From assembly GCF_901875635.1 (NCBI RefSeq), contig NZ_CABFMN010000150.1:62001-126000 (forward strand): a stretch of 64,000 nucleotides of DNA. The letters run 5' to 3'. Positions 9,252-18,465 of this stretch are shown here, piece by piece. The position numbers were made by a program, and so were the translations under genes. The stretch is from Xylophilus ampelinus (GTDB lineage: Bacteria; Pseudomonadota; Gammaproteobacteria; Burkholderiales; Burkholderiaceae_C). The notes beneath the pieces were generated by a model. The model was not told the DNA's origin. It worked only from the letters and a program-made list of their open reading frames with translations, and did not search any database. Positions within the stretch are counted from its first letter, which is position 1. Every line of letters begins with the position of its first letter.

Positions 9252-10213
9252 AGGCCATCACCCTCTCGCCGGGCCAGTTGCGCGCGGCCGAAATCGCGTT
9301 CTGGCTGCTGCTGGCCTGCAGCTACTTCATCGCGCCCAACCACCTCACGCTGCTCAGCCAGATTCTGATCTTCGGCCTCTTCGCCGTGGCGCTGGACATG
9401 GCGCTGGGCTATGCCGGCATCCTGACCGTGGGCCATGCGGCCTTCTTCGGCGCGGGCGCGTACACCGCAGGGCTGCTGGCCAAGCATGGCTGGGGCGAGC
9501 CCTTCAGCGGGCTGCTGGCCGCACTGGTCGTGGCCGGCGTGCTGGGCTATGCGCTGAGCTATCTCATCGTGCGCGGCGCCGACCTCACGCGGCTGATGAT
9601 CACCATCGGCGTGTGCGTGCTGCTGGCCGAACTGGCCAACCGGCTCTCGGGCATCACGGGCGGCACCGACGGCCTGCAGGGCATGGAGGTGAAACCGGTC
9701 CTCGGCCTGTTCGCGTTCGACCTCTTCGGCAAGACCGCCTTCGTCTATGCCTTCGCCGTCGTGCTGGCCATGTTCCTGCTCGTGCGGCTGGTGCTGCGCT
9801 CGCCCTTCGGCCTGGCGCTGCGCGGCATCCATGACAACCGCAAGCGGATGCTGGCCATCGGCGCGCCGGTGGAAGCGCGGCTGCGCATGGCCTACGCCTT
9901 CTCGGCAGCGGTGGCCGGCGTGGCGGGCGCGCTCCTGGCGCAGACTACGCAGTTCGTGGGCATCGAGTCCATCGGCTTTAACCGTTCGGCCGAGATCCTG
10001 ATCATCCTGGTGCTGGGCGGCACGGGCCGGCTGTACGGCGGCCTGGTCGGCGCGATCGTCTACATGCTGGTGCACGACTGGTTCGCCGACATGAATCCGG
10101 AGTACTGGATGTTCTGGCTCGGCATCTTCCTGATCGCGGCCGTGATGCTGGGCCGGGGCGGCATCATGGGCGCGCTGTCGCGCCGCATCCGCACGAGGGA
10201 GCAGGCACGATGA
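9248..10213 (+). CDS. ABC transporter permease, LivM type
   Basis: 321 residues, highly hydrophobic. LivM features include LGYAGILTVGHAAFFGAGAY (residue ~55), SGITGGTDGLQG (~135) and the ATPase-coupling loop SPFGLALRGIHDNRKRMLAIG (~180). It forms the heterodimeric channel with the LivH-type subunit encoded just upstream. Confidence 0.9.
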   Translation: MKAITLSPGQLRAAEIAFWLLLACSYFIAPNHLTLLSQILIFGLFAVALDMALGYAGILTVGHAAFFGAGAYTAGLLAKHGWGEPFSGLLAALVVAGVLGYALSYLIVRGADLTRLMITIGVCVLLAELANRLSGITGGTDGLQGMEVKPVLGLFAFDLFGKTAFVYAFAVVLAMFLLVRLVLRSPFGLALRGIHDNRKRMLAIGAPVEARLRMAYAFSAAVAGVAGALLAQTTQFVGIESIGFNRSAEILIILVLGGTGRLYGGLVGAIVYMLVHDWFADMNPEYWMFWLGIFLIAAVMLGRGGIMGALSRRIRTREQAR

Positions 10214-10268
10214 GCGCCGTGACCCAACACGGCGTCCGTAGCGCATGCCGCAGGGCGGGGAGGGCGTC

Positions 10269-11034
<766 letters not shown>

Positions 11035-11042
<8 letters not shown>

Positions 11043-11745
11043 ACTGCTGGCCTTCGATGCCGTCACCGCCGGCTACGGCAACGCGGTCGTGCTCGACCGC
11101 CTCGGCTTCGCACTGCAGGCCGGCGAAAGCCTGGCCATCCTAGGGCGCAACGGCGTGGGCAAGACCACCACGCTCGAGACGCTGATGGGCAACACCCGGG
11201 TCACGGGCGGCACGGTCCGCTGGCGAGGCCAGGACATCACCCGTCTGCCTGCACACCAGCGCGTGCGCTCCGGGCTGGGCTGGGTGCCGCAGGAGCGCGA
11301 GGTGTTTCCCTCGCTGACCGTGGAAGAGAACCTGGGCGTGGTTGCCCGGCCAGGGGCGTGGAACCTCGACCGTGTCTACGGCCTGTTCCCGCGCCTGAAG
11401 GAACGCCGCGCCAACTACGGCAACCAGCTCTCGGGCGGCGAACAGCAGATGCTGGCCATCGGCCGTGCCCTGATGACCAACCCCACGCTGCTGCTGCTCG
11501 ACGAGCCCATGGAGGGCCTGGCGCCCATCATCGTGGAAGAGCTCGCGCGGGCCATTCGCCGCCTGTGCGAGAGCGAGGGGCTGGCCTCCATCGTGGTCGA
11601 GCAGCACCCCGTGCTGGCGCTGGAGATGACGCACCAGGCGATCGTGCTGGAGCGCGGCACGGTGGTGCATGCCGGCTCCAGCGCAGCGCTGGCCTCGGAC
11701 CCGGAGCGGCTGGACCGGCTGTTGGGCGTGGGCATGCCTGCCTGA
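11035..11745 (+). CDS. ABC transporter ATP-binding protein, LivF type
   Basis: 236 residues. Walker A GRNGVGKTTTLETLMG, signature LSGGEQQMLAIGRALM and Walker B LLLLDEPMEGLAP are all intact, as in LivF. It completes a five-protein importer (7137-11745). The genes are packed with overlaps behind the ferredoxin reductase gene, so importer and oxygenase genes most likely form one transcript. Confidence 0.92.
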
Positions 11746-11859
11746 GCAGCGTACGACCCGACCCGCGCTCGGCGCGGCACTTCCAACTTTGCGACAGGAC
11801 GACAGGCCCAACGGGCCATTCAGGGCAGCAATCGCTTCATCCAACAAGGACACACCGAC

Positions 11860-13611
11860 ATGAAGACCAACGCCTCCCATTCATCCGCTCGCTCGATCGA
11901 CACCACGAGCTCCCGCGGTCGCCCGCTCGCGGTCGCCGGGCTAGCGATGGCCGCGGGACTGCTCGCGGTCGGCTGCGCGCATCGCACCGCCACGCCTCCC
12001 GACGTCGCCTACGTGAACGGCCGGATCGTCACGGCCGACAGGAGCTTCTCGGTCGCCCAGGCCGTGGCGATCAAGGACGGGGCCTTCGTGGCGGTCGGCA
12101 GCGACGAGCGCATCCGGCAACTGATCGCCCCGCAGACGCGGGTGGTCGATCTGCAGGGACGCACCGTCGTGCCGGGCCTGATGGATGCACACACGCACAT
12201 GGACGGCGCGGGCACCGTCGAGACCACCGCCCAGGTAATCCGCGCGCGGACCGTGGCCGAGGCGCAGGCCATCATCGGCGACTTCATTCGCACCAAGTCC
12301 ATCCCCGCGGGCCAGTGGGTGCAGACGAGCCGCTGGCACCCGCCATCGCAGCTGAAGGAACAGCGCTACCTGACGCGCCAGGAACTCGACGCCGTGGCGC
12401 CGGACCACCCGGTCTACGTGCAGACGGTCGGCCACTTCGCGATGGCCAACAGCAAGGCGCTCGCCGCCGCGGGCATCACGCGGGACACACCCGACCCCGT
12501 GGGCGGCAAGATCCACCGCGACGCCAATGGCGAGCCGACCGGCGTCGTCGAATCGAGCGCGCTGCAGCTCGTCGAGAAGATCATTCCGCCACCCAGCTTC
12601 GAACAGCGCGTGGCGCAGAACATCGCGGGCCAGCGCGTATACAACCGCTCGGGCATCACCAGCACGGTGGTCGCGGGTCTGAACGAAGAGCAGATCAAGG
12701 CGTACTACGCCGCGGCCGAGCGCGGCCAGGCCACGGTCCGGGCCGGCATGTTCTGGCTGTTCCCTGCGGCGGCAGCGCCCGACTTCGAGGCCAGGCTGAA
12801 GGCGGCACCGTTCAAGGACGGGCAGGGCAACGACTGGGCCCGGCTGGCGGGCATCAAGCTGGTGTCCGACGGCGGCATGACCCTCAAATCCGCGTACATC
12901 CGCGGCAACTATGCCAACGAACCCAACAACCACGGGATGGTTGCCGTCGATCCCGAGGCCTACGTGCGCATGGTGCGGGCCGCCAACAGGAACGGCTGGC
13001 GCGTCCACACGCACGCCGTGGGTGACGCGGCGGTGGACCTCACGCTGAAGGCCTACGCGGCCGCCAATGCCGACAGCTCCATCGCGGGCCGGCGCTTCAG
13101 CGTCGTGCATGGCAGCCTGGTCGCAGCCGACCAGATCGAGACCGCACGCAGCCTCGACGTGCGCATCGATGCCCAGAACGCGTTCCTGTGGGACAAGGCG
13201 GGCACCGTCGAGCGCTACATGGGGCCGCTGCTCGCCAACCGTGCGGTGCCCACGCGGCGCCTGCTCGACGTCCTGGGCATGGAGCGCACCTCCGCCGGCA
13301 CCGACAACGAGGTCAACCTGCTCAACCCCTTCATCGGCATGTACCTCATGGTGACGCGCAAGGACCCGCGCGGCGTGGTCTATGGTGCAGACCAGAAGAT
13401 CTCGCGGGAGGAGGCGCTTCGCCTGTACACGAACGCGGGGCCCTACCTGACCTTCGAGGAAAAGCGCAAGGGATCGATCGAGGTCGGCAAGCTGGCCGAC
13501 ATGGTGGTCCTGTCGGCGGACTACCTCAGCGTGCCGGAAGAAAAGATCAAGGACATCGTCGCGATGGAAACGATCGTCGGCGGCCGCTCGGTGTACCGCG
13601 CTGCGCCCTGA
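11860..13611 (+). CDS. Amidohydrolase family protein (YtcJ-like), predicted lipoprotein
   Basis: 583 residues. The N-terminus is Ser/Arg-rich, then a hydrophobic stretch ending in LLAVGC at ~residue 39, a good lipobox, so the protein is probably exported and lipid-anchored. The rest is an amidohydrolase_3 (YtcJ) domain: VNGRIVTADRSFSVAQA, the metal-binding GLMDAHTHMDG, and later HTHAVGDAAVD and GTDNEV. YtcJ-like enzymes hydrolyse amide, N-acyl or related C-N bonds with divalent metals. It starts 114 bp after the importer genes, so it may belong to the same operon and act on the substrate before uptake (inference). Confidence 0.85.
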   Translation: MKTNASHSSARSIDTTSSRGRPLAVAGLAMAAGLLAVGCAHRTATPPDVAYVNGRIVTADRSFSVAQAVAIKDGAFVAVGSDERIRQLIAPQTRVVDLQGRTVVPGLMDAHTHMDGAGTVETTAQVIRARTVAEAQAIIGDFIRTKSIPAGQWVQTSRWHPPSQLKEQRYLTRQELDAVAPDHPVYVQTVGHFAMANSKALAAAGITRDTPDPVGGKIHRDANGEPTGVVESSALQLVEKIIPPPSFEQRVAQNIAGQRVYNRSGITSTVVAGLNEEQIKAYYAAAERGQATVRAGMFWLFPAAAAPDFEARLKAAPFKDGQGNDWARLAGIKLVSDGGMTLKSAYIRGNYANEPNNHGMVAVDPEAYVRMVRAANRNGWRVHTHAVGDAAVDLTLKAYAAANADSSIAGRRFSVVHGSLVAADQIETARSLDVRIDAQNAFLWDKAGTVERYMGPLLANRAVPTRRLLDVLGMERTSAGTDNEVNLLNPFIGMYLMVTRKDPRGVVYGADQKISREEALRLYTNAGPYLTFEEKRKGSIEVGKLADMVVLSADYLSVPEEKIKDIVAMETIVGGRSVYRAAP

Positions 13612-13676
13612 GGTCCTGGCTGGCCAGGGCGGTCGCTCCAGCCTCGAGCCGTGTTTTCCAAAGCCATTCGCTTCCC

Positions 13677-14042
13677 ATGCCCCACATCGTCATCGAGTAC
13701 ACCCCCAACCTGAAGGGCCTGCCGCTGGACGCCATGCTGGCCGCCGTGACGCGGCGGCTGGCCGGCAGCACGGAGGTCACCGACGAGGCGGACCTGAAGG
13801 CGAGGGTGGTCTGCGTCGAGGCCTTTCGGGTCGGCCTGGCCGAGTCGGGGCGGGCGTTCATTCATGTCACCGTGCGCATCCTGGCCGGCCGCGACGAGAA
13901 GGCGAAGAAGGATTTCAGCGATCGGGTCACCGAAGGGATGCTCGAGCACATGCCGCCGCTGCCGCCGGGCCTGCAGGCCCACCTGAGCGTCGAAGTCGTC
14001 GACATGGACCGCGCCAGCTACCGCAAGACGCGCCTGGCCTGA
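13677..14042 (+). CDS. 5-carboxymethyl-2-hydroxymuconate isomerase-like protein (tautomerase superfamily)
   Basis: 121 residues, starting MPHIVIEYTPNL. The exposed Pro2 is the catalytic base of tautomerase-superfamily enzymes, and length and sequence resemble CHMI/HpaF of homoprotocatechuate degradation (VEAFRVGLAESGRAFIHVTVRILAGRD). No other homoprotocatechuate genes are present. It could act on a ring-cleavage product of whatever the Rieske oxygenase makes, or be an accessory tautomerase. It lies 65 bp after the amidohydrolase gene and converges with the LysR gene at 14061. Confidence 0.8.
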   Translation: MPHIVIEYTPNLKGLPLDAMLAAVTRRLAGSTEVTDEADLKARVVCVEAFRVGLAESGRAFIHVTVRILAGRDEKAKKDFSDRVTEGMLEHMPPLPPGLQAHLSVEVVDMDRASYRKTRLA

Positions 14043-14060
14043 AGCGCCGCGCCCGGGCCC

Positions 14061-14954
14061 TCAGTGCCGGTGCGACTGCGCCTGCAGCAGGGCCGCGAAG
14101 GCCTGCGCCGCCGGTGACAGTGCCAGGCTGCGGCGCTGGTACACGAAGAACTCCCGGTTCAGGGCCGGCGAGCGCAGTGCGAGGAAGCGGATGCCGAAGT
14201 TGCCGGCGAAAGTGCGCGCATAGTCCGGCACCATCGCCACGCCCAGCCCGGCGCCGACCAGCGCCAGCGCGGTGGTGAGGTAACGCACCTCGGTCGCGGT
14301 CTGCATCGACAGCGATGCGTCGTGTTCGTGCAGCCGCTGTTCCACGTAGCGGCTGAAGTCGCCCGAGTACACCACCCAGCGCTCGTCGCGCAGATCGCGC
14401 CACGAGACGGCCTGCCGCCCGGCCAGCGGGTGGCCCGTCGCACACACCAGGCGCATGGGCACGTGCATGAGGAAGCTGCGCGTCACGTCCTCGCCCGTCA
14501 CGCGCTCGGGGCCGATGCCCAGTTCGGCGTCGCCGCGCCGCACCGCGCCCACGATGTCGTCGGCCGAGCCGTCGACGATGCGCAGGCCCACCGTGGGATG
14601 CGCCTGCTCGAAACGCGCCAGCACGCCGGCCACCCAGGTGCAGGCCATCAGCTGCGGCGCGACCACGCGCAGCACGCCGCTCTTGAGCAGGCGCAGGTCG
14701 CTCGCGCCTTCCTCGATCTGTCGCAGGTCGTCCAGCATGCGGCGCGCCAGCGGCAGCAGCTGCTGCCCGCCCTCGGTCAGGGTGACGGCATGGCGCGTGC
14801 GGTCGAACAGTTTCAGGCCGAGCTCCTCTTCCAATTGCTGCACGAGCATGCTGACGGCCGACTGGGTGAGGTTCAGCTGCCTGGCTGCGAGCGTGAAGCT
14901 CGCGGTGCGTGCCACGACGGAGAACGCACGCATCTGGCGGAGGGTGAGGTTCAT
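14061..14954 (-). CDS. LysR family transcriptional regulator
   Basis: 297 residues. N-terminal HTH MNLTLRQMRAFSVVARTASF...LTQSAVSMLVQQLEEELG is followed by a LysR substrate-binding domain. It is divergent from the DadA-like oxidase gene with 108 bp between them, the usual layout for a LysR activator and its target. The gap is AT-rich with repeated ATGAAT/ATGCAT elements that could hold its binding site. The likely target is the dadA-like/hydantoinase/Bug/RidA operon. Confidence 0.92.
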   Translation of the reverse strand: MNLTLRQMRAFSVVARTASFTLAARQLNLTQSAVSMLVQQLEEELGLKLFDRTRHAVTLTEGGQQLLPLARRMLDDLRQIEEGASDLRLLKSGVLRVVAPQLMACTWVAGVLARFEQAHPTVGLRIVDGSADDIVGAVRRGDAELGIGPERVTGEDVTRSFLMHVPMRLVCATGHPLAGRQAVSWRDLRDERWVVYSGDFSRYVEQRLHEHDASLSMQTATEVRYLTTALALVGAGLGVAMVPDYARTFAGNFGIRFLALRSPALNREFFVYQRRSLALSPAAQAFAALLQAQSHRH

Positions 14955-15062
14955 GTCTGCACCATTGTGGCGCCGCCGGAACGCATGAATCAGAAATCTT
15001 CATGCATTAATCAAATGAATTCGTTGGATTGATGTTGCCGGCATGCCCACAATGCACTCCCT

Positions 15063-16307
15063 ATGCATGTCGCCGTCATCGGGACCGGCATCGTCGGCAC
15101 CTGCACCGCATCGTGGCTGCAGCGCGACGGTCACCGGGTCAGCTTCTTCGATCCCCTGCCGCCGGGCGAGGCCTGCTCGTTCGGCAACGCCGGCTCGCTG
15201 TCGCCCAGCGCCTGCCTGCCGGTGGGCATGCCCGGCATGGTCAAGCGCGTGCCGCAGTGGCTGCTCGACCCGCTCGGGCCGCTCACCGTGCGATGGCGCT
15301 ATGCGCCCGCCGTGCTGCCCTGGCTGGTGCGCATGCTGCGCCACTCCACGCGCGAAGAGGTCACCCGCATCGCGACCGCGCTGCGCAGCCTGCTGGAGCC
15401 CATCTTCGAGTGCTACGACCCGCTGCTCGAGCAGGCCGGTGCGCAGCAACTGGTGCGCCGCTCCGGCTGCCTGTACGTCTACTCGTCGCGCGAGAAGGCG
15501 GCGCAATGGAACTGGGGCATGAACCTGCGGCGCTCCCTGGGCGTCGAGATGGTCGACGTGGGCCAAGACGAACTCGAAGCGCTGGAGCCCGACCTCAAGG
15601 GGCGCTTTCGCTTCGGCATCCGCGCGCCCGAGAACGGCTCCACGCTCGACCCGTCGGCGCTGGTCAAGGCGCTCCATGCGCATTGCGTGGCCCAGGGCGC
15701 GGCGTCGGTGCGGCAGGCCGTGACGGGCTTCGAGCGCGAAGGCCGCGGGGCGCGCCAGGTCACGGCCGTGCGCACGGCCGACGGGCAGCGCACGCCGGTG
15801 GACGGCGTGGTGGTGGCGGCCGGCGCGTGGTCGGCCCGGCTCGCGGCGCAGCTGGGCTCGCGCGTGCCGCTGGAGACCCAGCGCGGCTACCACGTCACGG
15901 TGCGCAGCTCTAACCTGCAACTGCGCCACACCGTGATGGCGGTGGAGAACAACCTGATGGTCAACCCCATGGCGATGGGCCTGCGGCTCGCGGGGACGGT
16001 GGAGTTCGCGGGGCTCAAGGCACCGCCGCGCTACGAACGCGCCCAGGCCCTGCTGCGCCTGGGCCAGCAGCTCTTCCCGCACCTGGACACGAGCGACACC
16101 ACGCAGTGGATGGGCCATCGGCCCTGCCTGCCGGACAGCCTGCCCGTCATCGGCCGTGCGGGTGCGGCCGACAACGCCTGGCTCGCCTTCGGGCACGGCC
16201 ACATGGGCATGTGCATGGGCGCGAGCACGGGGCGCGAAGTGGCGCACCTGGTGGCAGGGCGCGCCACGCAGGTCGATCTCGCCCCCTTCAGCCCGGCCCG
16301 GTTCTGA
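15063..16307 (+). CDS. FAD-dependent D-amino acid dehydrogenase-like oxidoreductase (DadA family)
   Basis: 414 residues. The FAD-binding motif VIGTGIVGTCTASWLQRDGH opens the protein; GEACSFGNAGSLSPSACLPVG follows near residue 40 and the C-terminal FAD-contacting GHGHMGMCMGASTG near residue 380, as in DadA. These enzymes oxidise D-amino acids or related secondary amines to imines, which hydrolyse to 2-oxoacids. A RidA-type imine deaminase is encoded at the end of the same operon, which fits. No signal peptide; the hydrophobic N-terminus is the Rossmann beta strand. Confidence 0.88.
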   Translation: MHVAVIGTGIVGTCTASWLQRDGHRVSFFDPLPPGEACSFGNAGSLSPSACLPVGMPGMVKRVPQWLLDPLGPLTVRWRYAPAVLPWLVRMLRHSTREEVTRIATALRSLLEPIFECYDPLLEQAGAQQLVRRSGCLYVYSSREKAAQWNWGMNLRRSLGVEMVDVGQDELEALEPDLKGRFRFGIRAPENGSTLDPSALVKALHAHCVAQGAASVRQAVTGFEREGRGARQVTAVRTADGQRTPVDGVVVAAGAWSARLAAQLGSRVPLETQRGYHVTVRSSNLQLRHTVMAVENNLMVNPMAMGLRLAGTVEFAGLKAPPRYERAQALLRLGQQLFPHLDTSDTTQWMGHRPCLPDSLPVIGRAGAADNAWLAFGHGHMGMCMGASTGREVAHLVAGRATQVDLAPFSPARF

Positions 16308-16365
16308 TGGACAGCATGGCCACTCCGATGACGGACGTCCGGTCTGTGCGGGCGGGGAGGTGCTC

Positions 16366-18378
16366 GTGAGCGACATCGCGCTGGTCTGCACCCGGGGCTT
16401 CGCCGACGTGCTGACGCTGGCCCGCCAGAACCGTGCCGACCCCTACGCGCTGCACGTGCCGGCCTCGCCCTGGCCGATGTTGCTGCCGGCAGCCTGGCGC
16501 ATCGAGGCACGCGGGCGCATCGATGCCGCAGGCGCCGAGGTGGAAGCGCTCGACGCCCCCGACGTGCTGCGTGCACTGGCGGCCCTGCCGCGCCCGCCGC
16601 GTGGCGTTGCCATCGCGCTCCTGTTCGCGCAGCGCAACCCGGCGCACGAACTCGCGCTGGCCCAGGCCATTCGTGCGCGCTGGCCCGACCTGCGGGTGGT
16701 GTGCTCGCACGAGGTGCTGCCGCAGGACGGCGAGTACGAACGCACGCTGGCCACGGTGCGAGCCCTGGGCCTGCAGGTGCCGCCCGTGGCGGAGGCGGAG
16801 CGCGAACGGGAGGACGTGGACCCGCTGCCGCTGCAGCTGGAGCAGTTGGCCGACCGGATGCAGCAGCGGCTGGTGGCGCAGGCCGTCTCCAGCGTGGTGC
16901 GCGAGGCCATGGACTGCGCGGCGGCCGTGTTCCTGCCCGACGGCCGCCTGGTGGCGCAGGCGCGCACGCTGCCGCTGCTGCTGGGCAGCCTGTCGCCGGC
17001 CGTGGCCGGGCTGCTGGCCCTGTACCCGGCGGCCGGCATGAAGGAGGGCGACGGCTTCGTGCTGAACGACCCCTGGCACGGCGGCACGCACCTGCCCGAC
17101 CTCACGCTGGTGCGCCCGGTGTGTGTGGACCGGCAGGTCGTCGCGCTGGTGGCCTGCGTGCTGCACCACCAGGACGTCGGTGGCATTGCACCGGGCTCTG
17201 TGCCCACCCACGCCACCAGCATCCAGCAGGAAGGCCTGCGCATCCCGCCCACGCCGCTGTATCACGCCGGCCAGGTCGACTCGGCGCTGCTGCGCCTGCT
17301 GCGGGCCAACAGCCGCATGCCCGACAACCTGCAGGGCGACCTCGCGGCGCAATGGCAATGCCTGGCGCAGGGTGCTTCGGAGCTGGCCCGGCTGTGGCAG
17401 GCCACGCCCTGCATGGCTGCGCGCTGTGCCGCTGCGCTGGCCGTGTCCGAAACGGCGGCACGCGCTGCCCTGGCCGCCGCGCCCGATGGCGACTATGCGT
17501 TCGACGATGCACTGAACGGCGATGGCATTCATGCAGACCCGGTGCGGGTGTCGGTCTGCATCCGCAAGCGCGGCGGCAGCGCCGAGCTGGACCTGACCGG
17601 CTGCGCCGACCAGACCACCGGCCCCGTCAACGCATCGCGGGGCGCCGTGCAGGCGGCCGTGGCCTACTTCGCACGCATGCTGGCGCCGCAGGCCGCCTGC
17701 AACGATGGCAGCCTGGCGTCGCTCACGGTGCTCACGCGGCCCGGCAGCATCGTGGACCCGGACTTCCCGGCAGCGGTCAACGCCCGCACCAACCTCGTCA
17801 AGCTGCTGGCCAACGCGCTGCTGGGCGCATGGTCGCGCGCCGTGCCCGCGCAGATGCCGGCGCCGAACGCCGGCGAGGCGGTGGTCCTTTCGCTGGGCGG
17901 CGTGCGCGCCGACGGCACGCCCTGGCTGCTGACCGAGATCATTGCCTCGGCGGCCGGCGGCGCGCCGTGGGCGGCCGGCGGCAGCGGCGTGTCCACCGAC
18001 GTGGGCAACGCACGCAGCACACCCGCCGAAGCCATCGAAGCCCAGGCGCCGCTGCGCGTGGAGCGCGTGGCGGTGCGCGAGGGTTCGGGCGGCGCCGGCC
18101 GCCACCGCGGCGGCGATGGCGTGGTGCGCGCGTACCGGCTGCTGCACGGCAGCGGCACGATTTCCTACCGCGGCGAGCGCCACGAAACGGCGCCGCAGGG
18201 CGCCGCTGGCGGAAGCCCCGGCGCATGTGCCGCCGCACGCATCGAGCGGGCGGATGGCCGCACCGACGTCCTGCCCGCCAAGGCGCGCGCGCAGTGGCAG
18301 GCCGGCGACCTCCTCATCATCGAAACCGCGGGAGGCGGCGGCTGGGGACAGCCTGCCGACCTGGAGACAGCCGCATGA
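16366..18378 (+). CDS. Hydantoinase B/oxoprolinase-like protein fused to a hydantoinase A fragment
   Basis: 670 residues from GTG 16366, chosen because GGGGAGG precedes it by 6 bp; a short upstream frame ends over it (GTGA). Residues ~5-150 look like an internal piece of HyuA (TRGFADVLTLARQN, LFAQRNPAHELALAQAI, SHEVLPQDGEYERT). The HyuA start with its GVDVGGTFTD nucleotide site and most of its C-terminal core are absent. From ~155 on it is a full-length HyuB (DGRLVAQARTLPLLLGS, LNDPWHGGTHLPDLTLV, HHQDVGGIAPGS, final GGGGWGQP). HyuA/HyuB enzymes open hydantoin, N-methylhydantoin or 5-oxoproline rings with ATP. Whether this composite is active alone is unclear. Confidence 0.85.
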   Translation: MSDIALVCTRGFADVLTLARQNRADPYALHVPASPWPMLLPAAWRIEARGRIDAAGAEVEALDAPDVLRALAALPRPPRGVAIALLFAQRNPAHELALAQAIRARWPDLRVVCSHEVLPQDGEYERTLATVRALGLQVPPVAEAEREREDVDPLPLQLEQLADRMQQRLVAQAVSSVVREAMDCAAAVFLPDGRLVAQARTLPLLLGSLSPAVAGLLALYPAAGMKEGDGFVLNDPWHGGTHLPDLTLVRPVCVDRQVVALVACVLHHQDVGGIAPGSVPTHATSIQQEGLRIPPTPLYHAGQVDSALLRLLRANSRMPDNLQGDLAAQWQCLAQGASELARLWQATPCMAARCAAALAVSETAARAALAAAPDGDYAFDDALNGDGIHADPVRVSVCIRKRGGSAELDLTGCADQTTGPVNASRGAVQAAVAYFARMLAPQAACNDGSLASLTVLTRPGSIVDPDFPAAVNARTNLVKLLANALLGAWSRAVPAQMPAPNAGEAVVLSLGGVRADGTPWLLTEIIASAAGGAPWAAGGSGVSTDVGNARSTPAEAIEAQAPLRVERVAVREGSGGAGRHRGGDGVVRAYRLLHGSGTISYRGERHETAPQGAAGGSPGACAAARIERADGRTDVLPAKARAQWQAGDLLIIETAGGGGWGQPADLETAA

Positions 18379-18465
18379 CGCTGCGCAGCGCACGCACCAC
18401 GCTCCGGCAGGCACGCCTCGTGCGCGTCGGCCATGTTTCCAACCCCATTCGTTCCTGATTGCGCC

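Noticed and set aside
16307..16369. Explaining the HyuA fragment by a simple frameshift in an intact hyuA
   Set aside because: About 70 residues at the start and most of the C-terminal core of HyuA are missing from the DNA itself in all frames between the neighbouring genes.
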